The notes under the pieces: model-generated | What the model was told of the DNA's origin: nothing | The model's input: only the letters and a program-made list of their open reading frames with translations | Database searches by the model: none | Program-made: the position numbers and the translations under genes | Shown: one piece after another, positions 6,489 through 14,313 of the stretch | Numbering within the stretch: the stretch's first letter is position 1 | Layout of the letters: each line of letters begins with the position of its first letter | Assembly: GCA_020849655.1 (NCBI GenBank) | Contig: JADLFU010000227.1 | Span: 1-39,174 of the forward strand | Length of the DNA stretch: 39,174 bases | Direction: 5' to 3' | Source: Polyangiaceae bacterium | GTDB lineage: Bacteria; Myxococcota_A; Polyangia; Polyangiales; Polyangiaceae

Positions 6489-8623
6489 GCCAGATCACCC
6501 TGCACGGCGTCGTCCGCGGGGTCACCTTCGAGCGCGACGAGACGGGGTTCCGCGTGGTGCGGATCGAGGTCGAGGGCGGCGCCGTCGAGCTCGTCGTAGG
6601 GGTGATGCCGCGCGTGGCGCGAGGCGGCGAGGTGCGCGTGGTGGGCAGGCGCGTCGTCGACGCGAGGTATGGCCCGCAGATCGCCGCCGAGAGCGTGACG
6701 TCCGTCGAGCCCCAGGGCCGGGAGGGCCTCGAGAAGCTGCTCGGCTCGGGCCTCATGAAGGGCATCGGGCCGCGGCTCGCGGCGCGCGTCGTCGAGCACT
6801 TCGGCGACGAGACGATGCGCGTGCTCGACCAGGATCCGTCCCGCCTCGTCGAGGTGCGCGGCGTCTCCGCGAGGGTCGCGGAGGTCGCGGCGGCGGCGTG
6901 GGGAGAGACGCGCGCGTCGGCGGCGCACCTCGCGCACCTGATGGGGCTCGGGCTGCCGAGGTGGCTCGCGTTCCGGGTGATCAAGCGGTTCGGGGCCGCG
7001 ACGCTCCAGGTCGTCGAGCGTGAGCCGTACCGCCTCGCGCACGAGGTGCCGGGGATAGGCTTCCTCACGGCAGACCGCCTCGCGCGCCGCGCGGGTATCC
7101 CTCCCACCGCCGAGCCCCGCCTCGACGCTGGCGTCGTCCACGCGCTCGGCGAGGCGACCGAGCGAGGGCACACCGTCATCGACCGCGCGACCGTCGAGGC
7201 GCGCGCGGCCGAGGTGCTCGAGGTCGATCCCTCGCTCCTCCGCGCGGCCGTCGGTCGCTGCGTCGCGCGGGGCTGGATCGTGGAGCTCGAGGGCGGCGCC
7301 GTGTCGCCCCGCGCGCTCGCGGACGCGGAGTCCCGCGTCGCTGTGCGGATCGCCGCGCTCCTCTCGGCGACAACAACACAGCTCACACGCGCAGAAGAGG
7401 CGCTCGCGCTCGTCGAGCAGCGCACGGGGCTGTCGCTCGCGCCCGAGCAGCGCGCCGCCGTCGTGGCGGCGACCCGGGAGCGCGTGCTCGTCGTCACCGG
7501 CGGGCCGGGGGTCGGCAAGACGACGATCGTCCGCACGATCGTCGCGCTGTTCGAGGCGGCGCGCCTCTCGGTGCGGCTGGCCGCGCCGACCGGGCGCGCG
7601 GCGAAGCGCCTCTCCGAGGCGACGTCGAGGCCCGCCCAGACGCTTCATCGCCTGCTCGAGGTGGACCCGAAGAGCGGCGGGTTCCTGCGCGGACCGGGGG
7701 CGCCGCTCGCGGGCGACGTCTTCATCGTCGACGAGGCGTCGATGATCGACGCGCAGCTCGCGGCGTCGCTGCTCGAGGCGATCCCCGACGGCAGCAGGCT
7801 CGTGCTGGTGGGCGACGTCGACCAGCTGCCGAGCGTCGGGCCGGGCGCGGTGCTGCGCGATCTGCTCGACCGCGCGCCGACAGCGCGCCTCTCGACGATC
7901 TTCCGGCAGGCGGCGGGCAGCCAGATCGTCGAGAGCGCGCACCTCATCCGCGAGGGGCGCCGGCCGGTCTCGTCGCGCGACGCGCGAGGGGACTTCTTCA
8001 TCGTCGAGCGCGACGACGCCGAGGCCGCGCAGAGGACCATCGTGCACCTCGTGACGAGCCGGCTGCCGGCGGCGTTCGGCCTCGATCCCGTGCGCGACAT
8101 CCAGGTGCTCGCGCCGATGAAGAAGGGCGAGTGCGGCACGGTCGCGCTCAACGCCGCGCTGCGCCGCGCGCTCAACCCGCAGCCCGAGGGCGCCGACCCG
8201 GACGAGCGGGCGCCCGGCGACAAGGTGATGCAGCTCCGCAACGACTACGACCTCGAGGTGTACAACGGCGATCTCGGCGTCGTCGTCGGCCGCGACGCCG
8301 ACGGGGCGCTCACCGTCCGCGTGGACGATCGACTGGTGACCTTCGCGCGGGAGGCCGAGGCGTCGCTCGCGCTCGCGTACGCCGTCAGCATCCACAAGAG
8401 CCAGGGCAGCGAGTACCCCGCGGTCGTGATCCCGTGGCTGCGCTCGCACTGGGTGATGCTGTCACGCAACCTGCTCTACACCGCGGTGACGCGCGGCAAG
8501 CGCGTGGTGGTGGTGGTCGGCGACCCTGTCGCCATCGACGTCGCGCTCTCGGAGATCCGCGCCGAGGAGCGCCACACGCGCCTGCCCGCGCTGCTCGACG
8601 CCGCGCTCAGAACTTCCCGGTGA
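6485..8623 (+). CDS. recD2: RecD2-type ATP-dependent DNA helicase
   Basis: This 712-residue superfamily 1B 5'-3' helicase is of the RecD2 class (RecD-like without RecBC). It starts at GTG 6485, overlapping the ATPase stop as GTGA. The N-terminal OB-like part (about 1-75) is followed by a helix-hairpin-helix region (GLMKGIGPRLAARVVEHFG and a second HhH), as in RecD2. Helicase motifs are intact: I GGPGVGKTT (about 338-346), Ia APTGRAAKRLSE, II IVDEASMID, III LVGDVDQLPSVGPG, IV IFRQAAGSQI, V/VI IHKSQGSEYP and YTAVTRGKR. An SH3-like insert (GDKVMQLRNDYDLEVYNGD) precedes the last motifs. It is expected in DNA repair or replication-fork processing. The last 17 bases overlap the convergent gene end. 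Confidence 0.93.
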   Translation: MSQITLHGVVRGVTFERDETGFRVVRIEVEGGAVELVVGVMPRVARGGEVRVVGRRVVDARYGPQIAAESVTSVEPQGREGLEKLLGSGLMKGIGPRLAARVVEHFGDETMRVLDQDPSRLVEVRGVSARVAEVAAAAWGETRASAAHLAHLMGLGLPRWLAFRVIKRFGAATLQVVEREPYRLAHEVPGIGFLTADRLARRAGIPPTAEPRLDAGVVHALGEATERGHTVIDRATVEARAAEVLEVDPSLLRAAVGRCVARGWIVELEGGAVSPRALADAESRVAVRIAALLSATTTQLTRAEEALALVEQRTGLSLAPEQRAAVVAATRERVLVVTGGPGVGKTTIVRTIVALFEAARLSVRLAAPTGRAAKRLSEATSRPAQTLHRLLEVDPKSGGFLRGPGAPLAGDVFIVDEASMIDAQLAASLLEAIPDGSRLVLVGDVDQLPSVGPGAVLRDLLDRAPTARLSTIFRQAAGSQIVESAHLIREGRRPVSSRDARGDFFIVERDDAEAAQRTIVHLVTSRLPAAFGLDPVRDIQVLAPMKKGECGTVALNAALRRALNPQPEGADPDERAPGDKVMQLRNDYDLEVYNGDLGVVVGRDADGALTVRVDDRLVTFAREAEASLALAYAVSIHKSQGSEYPAVVIPWLRSHWVMLSRNLLYTAVTRGKRVVVVVGDPVAIDVALSEIRAEERHTRLPALLDAALRTSR

Positions 8624-9074
8624 CGGAGAGAAACGTCAGCTTTTCGTTGGTCTCGCGCAGGCGACCGGTGAGCATCCGCACGATGTTCCAGAGCACCTCG
8701 TAGGCGAGATCCTTGTGCATGAAGAGCAGATCCTCGAAGGCGTCCTTCGAGATCGCGAGCAGCTTGCACTTCTCGTGGACGCGCGCGTCGGCGCTGCGGG
8801 GCGACTCGTCGATCAGCGACATCTCGCCGAACGCCGAGCCGGGCCCGAGGATGGCGAGCGCCTCCTCGCCCATGCCCGGCACCTCGCGGCTGATGCGGAT
8901 GCGGCCCTCGAGGATGAGGTACAGCTTGTCGCCCGCGTCGCCGTGCTCGAAGACCTTGGCGCCCGAGGTGTGCGTCTCCTCGACGGCGACCTCGGCGATC
9001 AGCGCGAGCGCGTCGGGGGTGAGGCCCTTGAAGAGGGCGACCTTCCCGAGCTGCTCCATGCGGTCCGTCGACAC
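8607..9074 (-). CDS. Stand-alone cyclic nucleotide-binding (cNMP/CRP-type) domain protein
   Basis: This 155-residue protein consists almost only of one CAP-type sensor domain: FKGLTPDALALIAEVA, GDAGDKLYLILEGRI, LGPGSAFGEMSLIDESPRSADARV. The phosphate-binding cassette FGEMSLIDESPRSA resembles the canonical FGE(L/M)xL...RxA, so cyclic nucleotide binding is plausible. There is no helix-turn-helix, so it is not a CRP-type DNA-binding regulator; it may be a signalling adaptor. The GTG start at 9074 is chosen because a TACGGT box lies 7 bases upstream and the domain begins directly. An internal ATG at 9059 is possible. It is divergent from pmbA (88 bases between starts) and convergent with recD2, overlapping it by 17 bases. 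Confidence 0.85.
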   Translation of the reverse strand: MSTDRMEQLGKVALFKGLTPDALALIAEVAVEETHTSGAKVFEHGDAGDKLYLILEGRIRISREVPGMGEEALAILGPGSAFGEMSLIDESPRSADARVHEKCKLLAISKDAFEDLLFMHKDLAYEVLWNIVRMLTGRLRETNEKLTFLSVTGKF

Positions 9075-9081
9075 GCGCGCC

Positions 9082-9087
9082 ACCGTA
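9082..9087 (-). promoter_or_regulatory. -10-like TACGGT box for the cNMP-domain gene
   Basis: TACGGT on the minus strand is followed by exactly 7 bases and then GTG at 9074, with no Shine-Dalgarno sequence. It is part of a divergent promoter region shared with pmbA. Confidence 0.5.
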
Positions 9088-9148
9088 GCAAAGCCGCGTC
9101 GTCGCCGGTAGAACCCCGCGAGACATGCCGCCCGCTCGGGCGATGTAC

Positions 9149-9154
9149 TAGCGT
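9149..9154 (+). promoter_or_regulatory. -10-like TAGCGT box for pmbA
   Basis: TAGCGT is followed by 8 bases and then ATG at 9163, with no Shine-Dalgarno sequence in between. It lies in the 9075-9162 divergent gap. Confidence 0.45.
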
Positions 9155-9162
9155 GCGCGCCC

Positions 9163-10530
9163 ATGACGGATCCGGAGATCTCGCGCCTCATCGACCTCGC
9201 CAGCGACGTGGTCGCGCGCGCGCGGCGCGGGGGCGCCGACGTGGCCGAGGCGATCGCCCGGGCGGGCTCGGAGCTCTCGGTCAAGGTGCGCATGGGCGAG
9301 CCGGAGCTCGTCGAGGAGGCCTCGCACCGCGCGCTCGGGATGCGGGTGATGAAGGGCAACCGGGTCGCCTTGACGTCGACGAGCGATCTGTCCGCCGCGG
9401 GGATCGCGCGCTTCGTCTCGGACGCGCTCGAGCTCGCGGAGCTGTCGAGCGAGGATCCGTTCGCGGGGCCCGCCGATCCGGCGCTCCTGTCGTCGCCGCC
9501 GTACCCCGAGCTCGAGATGGCCGACGCGAGCGGTGACGTCGTCGACGGCGCGCGCGCCCGTGAGCTGGCGACGCGCGGGGAGGACGCCGCGCGGGCGCAC
9601 GATCCGCGCATCACCAACAGCGAGGGCAGCACGTTCTCGCGCACGAGCGGCGGGTTCGGGATGGCGCTGTCGTCCGGGTTCACCGGCGGCTACCGCGGCA
9701 GCTACCACTCGCTGTACGTCGTGCCCGTCGCCGAGGACGAGGGCGGCAAGAAGCGACGCGGGTACCACTGGAGCGCGAAGCGCCACCTCGCCGAGCTCGA
9801 CGCGCCCGAGGACGTGGGCCGCGAGGCCGCTCGCCGCACGCTGCGCAAGCTCGGCGCGCGCAAGGTGCCGTCGTGCGAGGCGCCCGTCGTGTTCGATCCC
9901 GACGCCGCGCGCTCGATGCTCGGCGCGTTCGCGGGGCTCGTGATGGGCGGCGCGGTCTACCGGAAATCCACCTACCTCGCGTCGCGCGAGGGCACCGTCG
10001 TCGCGAGCCCGCTCGTCACCATCGTGGACGATCCGCTCATCCCCCGCGCGCCGGGCTCGCGGCCGTTCGACGGCGAGGGGCTGGCGGCTCGTCGAAACGT
10101 CGTCGTGGAGGCGGGCGTGCTCGAGACCTTCCTCTGCGACAGCTACAGCGCGCGCAAGCTCGGCCGCGCGCCCTCCGGCACGGCGTCGCGCGGAGGCTCG
10201 GGCGGGGTGGGGGAGGGCACGAGCAATTTCATCCTGCGGCCCGGCGCCACGAAGGCGGAGGAGATCGTCCGCGCGACGAAGCGCGGCCTGTACGTCACCG
10301 AGATGATGGGGTTCGGCTTCAACGCCGTCACGGGCGACTTCAGCCGCGGCGCGGCCGGGTTCTGGATCGAGGACGGCGAGCTCGCGTTCCCGGTGGGCGA
10401 GATCACGATCTCGCTCGGGTTCGACGAGCTGTGGAAGCGGGTCGACGCCGTCGGGGACGATCTCGACCTGCGCACGGCCACCGCGGCGCCGACGTTCCGC
10501 GTGTCGTCGATGACGATCGCGGGCGCATGA
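9163..10530 (+). CDS. pmbA: TldE/PmbA family metalloprotease-complex subunit
   Basis: This 455-residue protein is of the TldD/TldE (U62) family. The TldD-TldE heterodimer degrades unfolded peptides and matures some microcins; TldE is the subunit without the zinc site. Visible family blocks: an N-terminal peptide-binding domain (ALGMRVMKGNRVALTSTSDL), PVVFDPDAARSMLGAFAGLVMGGAVY, the GTVVASPLVTIVDDPLIPRA block, GSRPFDGEGLAARRNVVVEAGVLETFLCDSYSARKLG, GGVGEGTSNFILRPG, and the C-terminal GFGFNAVTGDFSRGAAGFWIEDGE split here by function. No HExxxH-type zinc motif is seen, fitting TldE. No tldD is in the window. It overlaps the following lipoprotein gene by 4 bases (ATGA). Confidence 0.92.
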   Translation: MTDPEISRLIDLASDVVARARRGGADVAEAIARAGSELSVKVRMGEPELVEEASHRALGMRVMKGNRVALTSTSDLSAAGIARFVSDALELAELSSEDPFAGPADPALLSSPPYPELEMADASGDVVDGARARELATRGEDAARAHDPRITNSEGSTFSRTSGGFGMALSSGFTGGYRGSYHSLYVVPVAEDEGGKKRRGYHWSAKRHLAELDAPEDVGREAARRTLRKLGARKVPSCEAPVVFDPDAARSMLGAFAGLVMGGAVYRKSTYLASREGTVVASPLVTIVDDPLIPRAPGSRPFDGEGLAARRNVVVEAGVLETFLCDSYSARKLGRAPSGTASRGGSGGVGEGTSNFILRPGATKAEEIVRATKRGLYVTEMMGFGFNAVTGDFSRGAAGFWIEDGELAFPVGEITISLGFDELWKRVDAVGDDLDLRTATAAPTFRVSSMTIAGA

Positions 10531-11309
10531 GCGCTCGCGCCGCGCTCGCGGTGGTGACCCTCGGCGCGTGCGGCGCGGTCGCTCCGTCCGCCCCCGCGCC
10601 ACCCACGTCGGCGTCGGCGACGGTCGACGTGGCGCCCGCGCCGATGATGCCCTCCGCCGCGTCGGCCACGCCTGCCGTGTCGAGCGGCGAGGCCGCCGAG
10701 GCAGCTCCACGCCAGCCCGTGAGCGCGGCGCCGAGCTCGTCGGTGCCCCCTCCCGCGGGCCCGCCAGCCCGCACGCTCAGGTACCAGGAGCTGTTCACCG
10801 GCATGCTGCCGTACCCCGGAAGGCTGCACGTGTGGCAGCTCGAGCTCCACCCCGCGGGGCGCTTCGTGCTGCACACCGAGGACGTGGCGATGACCCAGGG
10901 CAGCCTCATCGAGGGCCGCGCCAGGAGGCCCGTGCGGCGCGAGACGCTCGTCCATCGATCCTTCTCGGGGACCTGGGGAGAGGCCGCGCGAGGCGCGGTC
11001 GAGCTGCGGTTCGAGGGGGAGGAGCGCCCGCCCATCCGGTGCGCGTGGGCGCGGGTCAAGACGCTCTCCGCGGGCGCCCTCATGCGGCCCGTCGGGGACG
11101 CCCAGGGTCGCTGGGTCCCGGCGACGCGCACCTCGGTGGAGGCGCTCGGGTGCGACCGCTCCTGGCTCGCGCCCGAGGCCACCTGGTCGATCGAGCCCCA
11201 GCCCGTTCGCCTGCTCTTCGCCCCGTATCCAGGCCTGGAGTACGCGCACGACAACGACGACATGGTGCTGCAGCAGGGGGGCGTGCGGCGCTCGCCGCCC
11301 GATCCATGA
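10527..11309 (+). CDS. Putative lipoprotein of unknown function
   Basis: This 260-residue protein starts at an ATG overlapping the pmbA stop. The short signal MSARAALAVVTLGAC ends in an LGAC lipobox (Cys15). It is followed by a Pro/Ala/Ser-rich linker to about residue 90. The folded part (about 92-260) begins TLRYQELFTGMLPYPGRLHVWQLELH and looks like a beta-rich domain with a few Cys residues; no known family was recognised. Coupling to pmbA suggests co-expression but not necessarily shared function. It ends 26 bases from a convergent gene. Confidence 0.7.
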   Translation: MSARAALAVVTLGACGAVAPSAPAPPTSASATVDVAPAPMMPSAASATPAVSSGEAAEAAPRQPVSAAPSSSVPPPAGPPARTLRYQELFTGMLPYPGRLHVWQLELHPAGRFVLHTEDVAMTQGSLIEGRARRPVRRETLVHRSFSGTWGEAARGAVELRFEGEERPPIRCAWARVKTLSAGALMRPVGDAQGRWVPATRTSVEALGCDRSWLAPEATWSIEPQPVRLLFAPYPGLEYAHDNDDMVLQQGGVRRSPPDP

Positions 11310-11335
11310 CCTAATATTCTCAACATGACCCGCAA

Positions 11336-12670
11336 TTACGGCGCGCACGGCGTTGGCGGGCCGACGGCAGGCGCGGCGTCGACCGAGGCGTCGAGCCCCC
11401 GTGACACAGACCACCCGGCGCGCGCCTTCACGGCGGGCAAGCGGCTCGCGACGGCGCCGTCGGGCGTGACCAGCTCGAGCGCCTCGCCCTCGTTGGACAG
11501 GCCGTTCTTCCCGAGTGACGCGACGACCAGCAGCCGGCAACTCGTCGAAGGGGGCGGCTCGCTCGCGACGAACCTCGGCGTCACGAGGAGCGCCCGCGCG
11601 CCCGGCGCGAGCACCGCGCTCGGCAGCGTCGACGCGCCCACCTCGTCGCGCAGTCCCCAGCCCGTGAGATCGAGCGGCAGCGCGCCGTCGTTCGCGATCT
11701 CGACCCACTCCGCGTCGGGCTCGGGACCGAGCGGATCCGCGAGCGCCTCGGTCAGCACCCCTCGCGCGCGCGGCGGCGTCGTGCGCAGCGTCAGCTCGGC
11801 GCGGACGGGCGCCCCGCTCGGAGGCAGCCAGACCGCGCGCACGCCCATCGTGGAGCTCGGCGCGAGGCCGCGCAGGGTCGCGGGCAGGGTGCGGATGGAG
11901 ACGCGGAGCCTCGCGTCGTCGGCGTCGAGCCACAACAGCGACGGCGTCGTCGCGTCGTGCACCACCAGCCGGTCGTCCTCTATCTCGACGCACGCGTCCC
12001 CGAGCGCGACCCGCGGGGGGGCGCACCGCCGGGACGACGACGCGCGGGGCTCCTCCGGCGGCGAGGGCGGGACGAGCGCGACCAGCGCGCCGTCGGAGCG
12101 CGCGAGCGCCGAGGGCAGCGGGCGCGACACCGTGAAGCAGCGATCGTCCTCGACGCCGCGTGCTCCTGGCGTGACGCGGGAGGGCGCGGCGCCGACCGCG
12201 ATGAGCGCGTCCTCGGGCGCGTCGACGCACGCGACGACGTCGTCCGGTCCCGCGAGCGCGATCACGGCCTCGGGCGGCCCCGAGACGACGTCCAGCGTGG
12301 CGCGCGCGCGCGGGGCGCCGACCGCGAGCGTGTGGCGCTCCTCGGTGAGCGGGGCCCGAGGGCGGACGACGAGCCCGGCCTCGACGCGCTCGACGTCGAT
12401 GGGCAGGCTGCGGGAGCGCACGCTCGTCGGCAGGCTCCCGCTCGCGAGCGCGGAGAGGGCGGCGTCGGAGACCTCCCCGCGCACGAGCGCGACCGTCGCG
12501 GGATCGATCTCGCCGCGCACCAGGAGCTGCGACGTCGGGACAGGGTGCCCGAGGAGCAGCGGGACCGCCTCGACCACGACCAGCGGCGCGGGGGGCGGGC
12601 GAGGATCGGGATCGCCGCCGCACGAGGGGAGCACGGTCGAGCCGAGGAGAGCGAGCGAGGCGAGCCGCAT
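11336..12670 (-). CDS. Lipoprotein with C-terminal lamin-tail domain
   Basis: This is a 444-residue protein. The signal MRLASLALLGSTVLPSC ends in a plausible lipobox (Cys17). The middle (about 30-295) resembles a series of beta-sandwich (Big-like) segments starting LVVVEAVPLLLGHPVPTSQLLVR split by a Cys pair region. Residues about 304-425 match the lamin-tail domain pattern: GVLTEALADPLGPEPDAEWV, then EIANDGALPLDLTGWGLRDE, and LAPGARALLV. Lamin-tail domains in bacteria occur in secreted and surface proteins, often at the C-terminus. No enzymatic motif is visible. It is convergent with the preceding lipoprotein and divergent from the protease gene (71 bases). Confidence 0.8.
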   Translation of the reverse strand: MRLASLALLGSTVLPSCGGDPDPRPPPAPLVVVEAVPLLLGHPVPTSQLLVRGEIDPATVALVRGEVSDAALSALASGSLPTSVRSRSLPIDVERVEAGLVVRPRAPLTEERHTLAVGAPRARATLDVVSGPPEAVIALAGPDDVVACVDAPEDALIAVGAAPSRVTPGARGVEDDRCFTVSRPLPSALARSDGALVALVPPSPPEEPRASSSRRCAPPRVALGDACVEIEDDRLVVHDATTPSLLWLDADDARLRVSIRTLPATLRGLAPSSTMGVRAVWLPPSGAPVRAELTLRTTPPRARGVLTEALADPLGPEPDAEWVEIANDGALPLDLTGWGLRDEVGASTLPSAVLAPGARALLVTPRFVASEPPPSTSCRLLVVASLGKNGLSNEGEALELVTPDGAVASRLPAVKARAGWSVSRGLDASVDAAPAVGPPTPCAP

Positions 12671-12741
12671 GCACCCCTATCGACCGCGGGCGCCGACGCT
12701 TGCGGGAAATCTCTCCTCATCGCTCCGTAGATCCATCCGAG

Positions 12742-13545
12742 ATGACCAAGGCACCCCGAGCGATCCTGGCGGCGATCTCCCTGTTGCTCGCGACCGGCGC
12801 CGCGCCGGCGGCCAGCGGGCCGCTCTTCCCGAAGGCGTCGAGCGCCTCCGCCGGCGGCGCGGGGGTCCTCGCGTACGAAGGCTTCGTCTCCAAGCGCACC
12901 AGCTCCCGCGGCACGGAGACGCAGCTCGCGACGTGCACCGCGTCCGTGATCGATCTCCCCGGCCGCGGCCCGAAGCTCGTGACGGCCGGGCACTGCGAGG
13001 GCACCCAGCCCGTCTTCTTCGACGAGCGCGGCAAGATGAAGCCCACCGTGCGCCGCGACCTCGCGGGCGGCCCCGACGTCGCGGTCTTCGATCTGGTGGG
13101 CAAGTCGCCGTGGAAGCCGTTCGCCGTTCGCGACAGCGCCACGCTTCGGCAGGGCGAGACGCTGTGCGCGTTCCGCACGACGCGCGCGCTCTTCGGCGTG
13201 TCGCGTGAGCGCGTGTGCGGCGCCTTCGTGGGGCGCACGACGCGCCTCGACTTCAGCGGCCGCCCGCGACTCGTCGTGAACCACCCCTACGTGAAGGGCA
13301 CGAGCGGCAGCCCGCTCTTCGACTCGGCGGGGCGCGTCGTCGGCGTCGTCGTGGCGACCACCAGCAACGAGGGCTTCGCCGAGCCGATCGAGCAGGCCAC
13401 CCGCGTCGCGCTCGCCGCGCCGAGGAGCACGGGCGCCAACCCCACGCCCGCGCAGCCGGCCGACGACGGGGGCCTGTTCGGGGAGCTCTTCCCGCGCGCG
13501 GGCTCGATCTGCCTGTTCGACACCTGCTTCCGCTGGGAGATCTAG
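12742..13545 (+). CDS. Secreted trypsin-like serine protease
   Basis: This 267-residue protein has a signal peptide (MTKAPRAILAAISLLLATG, cleavage near APAA-SG). The chymotrypsin-fold triad is complete: VTAGHC (His84), PDVAVFDL (Asp112) and GTSGSPLFD (Ser188). GTSGSP rather than GDSGGP resembles V8/glutamyl-endopeptidase-like bacterial S1 enzymes. Cys65 and Cys85 could form the usual disulfide next to the catalytic His. A GVVV strand follows the Ser motif as expected. The C-terminal tail (about 225-267) is Pro-rich, then contains SICLFDTCFRW with another Cys pair. No obvious propeptide separates signal and domain. A TAGATC sequence ends 8 bases before the ATG and may be its -10. Confidence 0.87.
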   Translation: MTKAPRAILAAISLLLATGAAPAASGPLFPKASSASAGGAGVLAYEGFVSKRTSSRGTETQLATCTASVIDLPGRGPKLVTAGHCEGTQPVFFDERGKMKPTVRRDLAGGPDVAVFDLVGKSPWKPFAVRDSATLRQGETLCAFRTTRALFGVSRERVCGAFVGRTTRLDFSGRPRLVVNHPYVKGTSGSPLFDSAGRVVGVVVATTSNEGFAEPIEQATRVALAAPRSTGANPTPAQPADDGGLFGELFPRAGSICLFDTCFRWEI

Positions 13546-13554
13546 CGCCGAGCC

Positions 13555-14172
13555 TCACCGCGAGGACGACGCCGCGGGAGGGGCGCACGACTCCTGGCTC
13601 CCGTCGGGCTTGCCGTCGCCGTCGGCGTCGTGGTGCACCGTCGTGCAGCCGCGCTTCGGGAGCCACGTCCAGACCTGATCGACCTTGCCGTCGCCGTTCA
13701 GGTCCCAGAAATGCTGGATCTCGTCGCCCGTCGGCCCGGAGACGTGGTGCTCCCAGTGATCGATCTTGCCGTCGCCGTTCGTGTCGCTGACGCGCTGCCG
13801 GAGGCGCCCGCCCTCGAAGCGCAGGACCTCCTCGATGCCGCTCGCGCCGTGCCGCTCCTGGCGGCGCAGGCCGCCCGTCGGGTCGAAGTACACGTAGAGG
13901 TCGGGCTTGCCGTCGCCGTCGACGTCGATCCCGCGGCACAGCTCGCGACCCTCCACCGCGGCCCGGGCGTCGCCGCGCGGCGCGCCGTCGGCGGGGCAGG
14001 GCTCGTGCGCGACGGGGAGGGGGCGCCCCTGCTCCGGGTCCATCCCCCGTCGGGTCAGGGTCGTGCCGGCTGTGGTGCCCATCACGGGCGCCGTCCCGAA
14101 CCCCGCCTGCATCCCGCAGCCCGCGCCCCCGAGCGCGAGCGCGAGCGCCATCGTCCAGCCGCGCGCCGCCAT
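13555..14172 (-). CDS. Lipoprotein with four EF-hand-like calcium-binding repeats
   Basis: This is a 205-residue protein. The signal MAARGWTMALALALGGAGC ends in a GAGC lipobox (Cys19). Four DxDxDGxxD-type loops are visible: DVDGDGKPD (83-91), DTNGDGKID (130-138), DLNGDGKVD (157-165) and DADGDGKPD (182-190). The spacing (LYVYFD, HWEHH, QVWTW after the loops) is that of the repeat family common in myxobacterial surface lipoproteins, where each loop precedes a beta strand. Calcium binding is likely; the biological role is unknown. Its end is 9 bases from the convergent protease gene end. Confidence 0.82.
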   Translation of the reverse strand: MAARGWTMALALALGGAGCGMQAGFGTAPVMGTTAGTTLTRRGMDPEQGRPLPVAHEPCPADGAPRGDARAAVEGRELCRGIDVDGDGKPDLYVYFDPTGGLRRQERHGASGIEEVLRFEGGRLRQRVSDTNGDGKIDHWEHHVSGPTGDEIQHFWDLNGDGKVDQVWTWLPKRGCTTVHHDADGDGKPDGSQESCAPPAASSSR

Positions 14173-14180
14173 CTCGCGTC

Positions 14181-14186
14181 ACCCTA
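14181..14186 (-). promoter_or_regulatory. -10-like TAGGGT box for the EF-hand-like lipoprotein
   Basis: TAGGGT on the minus strand is followed by 8 bases and then ATG at 14172, with no Shine-Dalgarno sequence. Confidence 0.45.
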
Positions 14187-14313
14187 GCCGCAGATCCCAC
14201 GCGGGCCCAGGCGAAGCGAGCCGACGACGGCGCGATCCCGCGCGCCGATCGCGGGTCGACAAAGCTCCGCGAGGCTGGCGGGTACGTGCTATGCCCCCGC
14301 GCCTCTCGTCCCC

